DNA of 64,000 nt from NCBI GenBank assembly GCA_008012315.1, contig SSEL01000042.1:1-64000 (forward strand), in the 5' to 3' direction. Positions 60,513-64,000 of this stretch are shown piece by piece (position 1 is the first letter of the stretch; the number at the start of each line of letters is the position of its first letter). The DNA is from Rhodospirillaceae bacterium. Its GTDB lineage: Bacteria > Pseudomonadota > Alphaproteobacteria > Dongiales > Dongiaceae. The notes beneath the pieces are model-generated. The model was not told the origin of the DNA, did no database searches, and saw only the letters and a program-made list of their open reading frames with translations. A program made the translations under genes and the position numbers.

Positions 60513-63500
60513 ATGACGATGGATCATGCACCAAAACCTGACAGGCCGGCACCTAATCTCGAAAGCCTGCGGGGGCGGCTGAAAGGCAAGAGCGGGCGGG
60601 AATTCTGGCGCAGCCTGGATGAACTTTCACGGACAACTGAGTTCACCCGTTTTCTCGACGCCGAATTTCCCGCGCTCGCGGCACAGCAGACAAAATTGGC
60701 ACGCCGCACCTTGCTGAAGGCGATGGGGGCGTCCCTGGCGATGGCGGGGCTCACGGGATGTGATGGCAAAGAGGATGAAACGGCACTTCCCTATGTGAAC
60801 ACGCCGGAATCCATCGTACCCGGCAAGCCGAAATGGTATGCGACGGCCGTTACGCTGAATGGCTATGCCCAGCCGGTGCTCGGTAAAACCTATGTCGGGC
60901 GACCGGTCAAGCTTGAAGGCAATCCGGACCATCCGGCCAGCCTGGGTGCCTGCGATGCGTTCACCCAGGCGGCATTGCTTGGCCTCTATGATCCGGACCG
61001 GTCGCAATCGCCGCGTCATCTCGATCGTCCGGCAAGCTGGAACGCTTTCGATGATGTACTCCAAGCCCGGGCGGCGATGCTCGATGGGACACAAGGCGAA
61101 GGTTTTCACCTGCTCACCGGCACGGTGACCTCACCGAGTCTAACCCATCAGATCGATATGCTGATACAGCGCTGGCCCAAGGCCGATTGGCATGTTTTCG
61201 AGCCGATCAGCGATGACCGTCGCCTGGAGGCGGCGCGCCTGGTGTTCGGGCGGCCGCTGGAACAGCAGCTGGGCCTCGACCAGGCGGAGATTGTCGTCAG
61301 CCTGGATGATGATTTCCTCGGTGCCGGTCCCCGTCAAACGATGCAAGCGGGCTTGTGGGCAAAACGCCGTCGTGGCTTGTCGCGGGGGGAGGACGGCGTC
61401 CGTCTGTTCGTCGCCGAGCCGACCCCGACCACAACCGGTGCAATGGCCGAGGAGCGATTGATCGCAGCACATGAGCGTATCGCCGCGCTGTTGCTGGGCG
61501 TCGCGGCGGCGTTGAATATTGCGACGGAGTCAAAGGCGGACCTGAATGATAGAGAGCGGACCTGGGTTGAGCTGGTTGGCCGGTTGCTGAAAGGCCAAGC
61601 GGGAAGGGCACTGGTCACCATCGGCAGCCATCATGCGCCGCAGCTCCAGGCACTCACCTTGCTCATCAATAACCGGCTCGGCAGTTTCGGCAAGACCTTG
61701 CGCTTTACAGAGCCGATCCGTGTCCTGCCGCCGGATGGGGAGGCTTCCTTCGCGAAGCTGGTGGCCGATATGGCCTCCGGCCGGGTTTCCACCTTGCTCA
61801 TGATCGGCGTCAATCCGGTTTATGCCGGCTTCGCCGATCTCGATTTCGCCGCACATCTCGAAAGGGTCGAGCTGCGCATTCATGCCGGGCTTCATGATGA
61901 CGAAACCGCGCAGCTCAGCCACTGGCACCTGCCGATCACCCATGAGCTCGAAAGCTGGAGCGATGCGCGCGCCATCGATGGTACGGCAACGATCATTCAG
62001 CCGCTGGTGCGGCCCTTCTACACGGTAAGGTCGCAACACGAGATCCTGGCCGGGTTGCTCGGTACGCCGCGCGATGGCCGAGAGATCGTCCAGGAAACCT
62101 GGCGGCAAAACTGGCGTGACGACTTCGACGCGCGATGGACCGATGCGCTCTATCGTGGCTATGTGCCAGGGACGGCGGCTGCTTTCATCGAGCCGGCGAT
62201 TATTGGCGATGCGGTTGCCGTACCGGAAGAGGGGAAAATCCAGGACTTCGCGGCTAGCGGGGTGAGCGTTATCCTGCGGCCCGATCCCACGATCTGGGAT
62301 GGACGCTTCTCCAGCAATGCCTGGCTGCAGGAGCTGCCGAAGCCGCTGACAAAGATAACCTGGGGCAATGTCATCCTGATCAGTCCGCAACTGGCAGCGA
62401 AACGGCAGTTGCGGAACGGTGATGAGATTCGGCTGGAAGCGGCGGGGAGGAGTCTCACAGGCGCGGTATGGATCCTACCGGGCCAGGAAGCGCGAACCAT
62501 CACCGTCAATTTCGGCTATGGGCGGTCGCGCTGCCCGCTTTCCGCCGGGCTTGGCTGCAATGCCTTTGCGTTGCGCGATAGCGGTGATCCCTGGCGTGTT
62601 CCAGGCGCGCAGCTTTCGGGCACGGGCCGCCAGCAGGATGTAGCAACGACGCAATTGCATCAGGGGATGGACGGATTCGACTTCGTCCGCCTGATCAATG
62701 TTTCGGCCTTGGGCACTGATAAGGCGGCAGCTCGGCCGGCATCGACACCGAATGAGCAACATCATACGGCGACCTTCTATCCCCGGCATAAATGGGACGA
62801 TCCGTCCTGGGGCATGACGATCGATCTCGATCTTTGCATCGGCTGCAATGCCTGTGTGGTTGCCTGTGCCGCGGAAAACAATATTCCCATGGTGGGTAAG
62901 GACCTTGTCGCCATGGGCCGAGAGATGCACTGGCTGCGGGTCGATCACTATTACGAGGGATCGCCCGACGAGCCCGCATCCTATTTTCAGCCGGTCCCTT
63001 GCATGCATTGCGAACAGGCACCTTGCGAGATGGGTTGTCCGGTGAATGCGGCCGTCCACAGTTTCGATGGACTCAATCTACAGGTCTATAATCGCTGCAT
63101 CGGCACGCGCACCTGTTCGTCTTATTGCCCTTACAAGGTGCGTCGTTTCAATTGGTTCGATTATACCGGCGACGATCCCGAGGCGATGAAGGCGATGCGA
63201 AATCCGGATGTCACGGTCCGGCAGCGCGGCGTCATGGAAAAATGCACCTATTGTGTCCAGCGGATCAGCGAAGCGCGTATTGCTGCCGAGATCGACGGGC
63301 GCAAGCTGCGCGATGGCGATGTCGTCACCGCGTGCCAGCAGGCCTGTCCCAGCAAAGCCATTGTTTTCGGCAATGTCATGGATCCCGATACGGAGGTCAG
63401 CCGGCAAAAGGCAGATGATCGGAATTACAGCCTGCTTGAGGAAGCGAATACCTGGCCGCGGACTACCTATCTCGCCCGGATCGAGACAAATCCCGTGGGT

Positions 63501-63518
63501 CACGAGGGAGAAGGATGA
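60513..63518 (+). CDS. actB: Alternative Complex III iron-sulfur subunit ActB
   Basis: 1001 residues. The N-terminal half resembles molybdopterin oxidoreductases but lacks cofactor-binding residues, as in known ActB; an early ARRTLLKAMGASLAMAGLTG C segment is a Tat-like signal with a possible lipid-anchor Cys. The C-terminal ferredoxin-type part (about 770-980) carries four cysteine groups: CIGCNACVVAC, CMHCEQAPCEMGCP, CSSYCPYKVRR and CTYCVQRI with ACPSKAIVFG, binding one 3Fe-4S and three 4Fe-4S clusters in characterised complexes. ATG 60513 is favoured; the longer frame from 60183 overlaps actA. Stop overlaps the actC start. Confidence 0.94.
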   Translation: MTMDHAPKPDRPAPNLESLRGRLKGKSGREFWRSLDELSRTTEFTRFLDAEFPALAAQQTKLARRTLLKAMGASLAMAGLTGCDGKEDETALPYVNTPESIVPGKPKWYATAVTLNGYAQPVLGKTYVGRPVKLEGNPDHPASLGACDAFTQAALLGLYDPDRSQSPRHLDRPASWNAFDDVLQARAAMLDGTQGEGFHLLTGTVTSPSLTHQIDMLIQRWPKADWHVFEPISDDRRLEAARLVFGRPLEQQLGLDQAEIVVSLDDDFLGAGPRQTMQAGLWAKRRRGLSRGEDGVRLFVAEPTPTTTGAMAEERLIAAHERIAALLLGVAAALNIATESKADLNDRERTWVELVGRLLKGQAGRALVTIGSHHAPQLQALTLLINNRLGSFGKTLRFTEPIRVLPPDGEASFAKLVADMASGRVSTLLMIGVNPVYAGFADLDFAAHLERVELRIHAGLHDDETAQLSHWHLPITHELESWSDARAIDGTATIIQPLVRPFYTVRSQHEILAGLLGTPRDGREIVQETWRQNWRDDFDARWTDALYRGYVPGTAAAFIEPAIIGDAVAVPEEGKIQDFAASGVSVILRPDPTIWDGRFSSNAWLQELPKPLTKITWGNVILISPQLAAKRQLRNGDEIRLEAAGRSLTGAVWILPGQEARTITVNFGYGRSRCPLSAGLGCNAFALRDSGDPWRVPGAQLSGTGRQQDVATTQLHQGMDGFDFVRLINVSALGTDKAAARPASTPNEQHHTATFYPRHKWDDPSWGMTIDLDLCIGCNACVVACAAENNIPMVGKDLVAMGREMHWLRVDHYYEGSPDEPASYFQPVPCMHCEQAPCEMGCPVNAAVHSFDGLNLQVYNRCIGTRTCSSYCPYKVRRFNWFDYTGDDPEAMKAMRNPDVTVRQRGVMEKCTYCVQRISEARIAAEIDGRKLRDGDVVTACQQACPSKAIVFGNVMDPDTEVSRQKADDRNYSLLEEANTWPRTTYLARIETNPVGHEGEG

Positions 63519-64000
63519 GCATGGCGCAGCAACCGGCGCAGACTCAATCCGGCCATATTATACCGGCAGACAAGGTGACGCGTCTTCCGCTGGCTTATCC
63601 CAAGCCGGTCGCCTGGCTGGTCTGTTTCGGCTGTGCGCTCTGCCTGCTGCTGATTTTTTGTATTTCCGCCGGGGTGCTGTTCTGGCGCGGTATCGGCGTC
63701 TGGGGCAACAACATCCCGGTCAATTGGGGCCTCGCCATCTCCAATTACATCTGGTTTCTCGGCATCGGCCATGCCGGCACCTTGATTTCCGCGATGCTGC
63801 TGTTGCTGGAGGCGCATTGGCGCAACTCGCTCAATCGCTTCGCCGAGGCGATGACACTGGTCGCGGTGATCTGCGCCGGGCTTTATCCGATCCTGCATTT
63901 GGGTCGCCCATGGCTGTTCTACTGGATGGCGCCCTATCCCAATACGATGACGATCTGGCCGCAGTTCCGCAGCCCGCTGACCTGGGATTTCTTTGCCGTC
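63515..64000 (+). CDS. actC: Alternative Complex III membrane subunit ActC (NrfD-like), cut by window edge
   Basis: The first 162 residues of a polytopic NrfD/PsrC-type subunit. Helices start at WLVCFGCALCLLLIFCISAG and NWGLAISNYIWFLGIGHAGT LISAMLLLL; the IGHAG-TLISA segment is typical for the quinol-binding NrfD family, and GLYPILHLGRPWLFYWMAPY continues it. ATG 63515 overlaps the actB stop codon (ATGA). The gene continues past 64000. Downstream actD, E and F are expected outside the window. Confidence 0.92.
   Translation, partial: MSMAQQPAQTQSGHIIPADKVTRLPLAYPKPVAWLVCFGCALCLLLIFCISAGVLFWRGIGVWGNNIPVNWGLAISNYIWFLGIGHAGTLISAMLLLLEAHWRNSLNRFAEAMTLVAVICAGLYPILHLGRPWLFYWMAPYPNTMTIWPQFRSPLTWDFFAV

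Overview
The window looks like the chromosome of a GC-rich alphaproteobacterium. Protein sequences, class III cyclases, an NrsF/ECF pair and FCD-type GntR control all fit this; a Rhodospirillales-like host is my best guess, but this is inference. No tRNA, rRNA, integrase, transposase or CRISPR array was found.

The window falls into two contrasting parts. From 1 to about 24,500 lies a metal- and oxidant-stress accessory region with many decayed genes. Its intact core, mostly on the minus strand, is a copper-handling set: two Tat-type multicopper oxidases, a Cu P-type ATPase with YHS and metal-binding N-domains, a DUF411 protein, a truncated SCO-like gene, small exported Cys/Met-rich proteins, a DUF2933 membrane protein and an ECF sigma factor with an NrsF-type anti-sigma factor. 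Around it lie oxidant-linked genes: tandem AhpC/TSA-type peroxiredoxin-like proteins, a redoxin, cytochrome P460, an AhpD-like CMD protein, an AraC regulator, EgtB and a CHRD protein. Between these are recognisable gene remnants: two P460 pieces, a multicopper oxidase piece, an internally deleted copy of the AraC gene, a DUF417/RclC-like membrane protein, a LigD piece, a DUF2171 gene and a MocR piece. Several remnants match intact genes in the same region, so local duplication followed by decay is the simplest reading.

From about 24,500 to 64,000 the sequence is densely and cleanly coding. (a) 24.5-33.2 kb: a DeoR regulator diverges from an ABC sugar importer gene set with a BtpA-family protein, an FGGY kinase and an SDR dehydrogenase; a perfect inverted repeat in the divergent gap is the probable operator, and a 135-bp cloverleaf-like repeat lies between btpA and the kinase. 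(b) 33.3-40.7 kb: a MarC protein, then a divergent cluster of FecR-like protein plus CHASE2-adenylate cyclase on one side and an outer-membrane beta-barrel plus an exported beta-propeller/caspase-like protein on the other. This is the most interesting candidate system. (c) 40.8-47.6 kb: HAD phosphatase, FAD-linked oxidase, FAH-family hydrolase, AraC regulator with lipoprotein hydrolase, an Fsr-type MFS exporter and an I78 inhibitor lipoprotein. (d) 47.6-51.5 kb: a long PLP-dependent Cys/Met-type enzyme divergent from a GAF-PAS-adenylate cyclase. (e) 51.5-59.6 kb: an FCD GntR regulator divergent from a PotD/A/B/C-like importer followed by gamma-glutamyltransferase, isochorismatase-like hydrolase and aldo/keto reductase, with a clear promoter and a 14-bp palindromic operator. 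(f) 59.8-64.0 kb: actA, actB and the start of actC of Alternative Complex III, running off the right edge.
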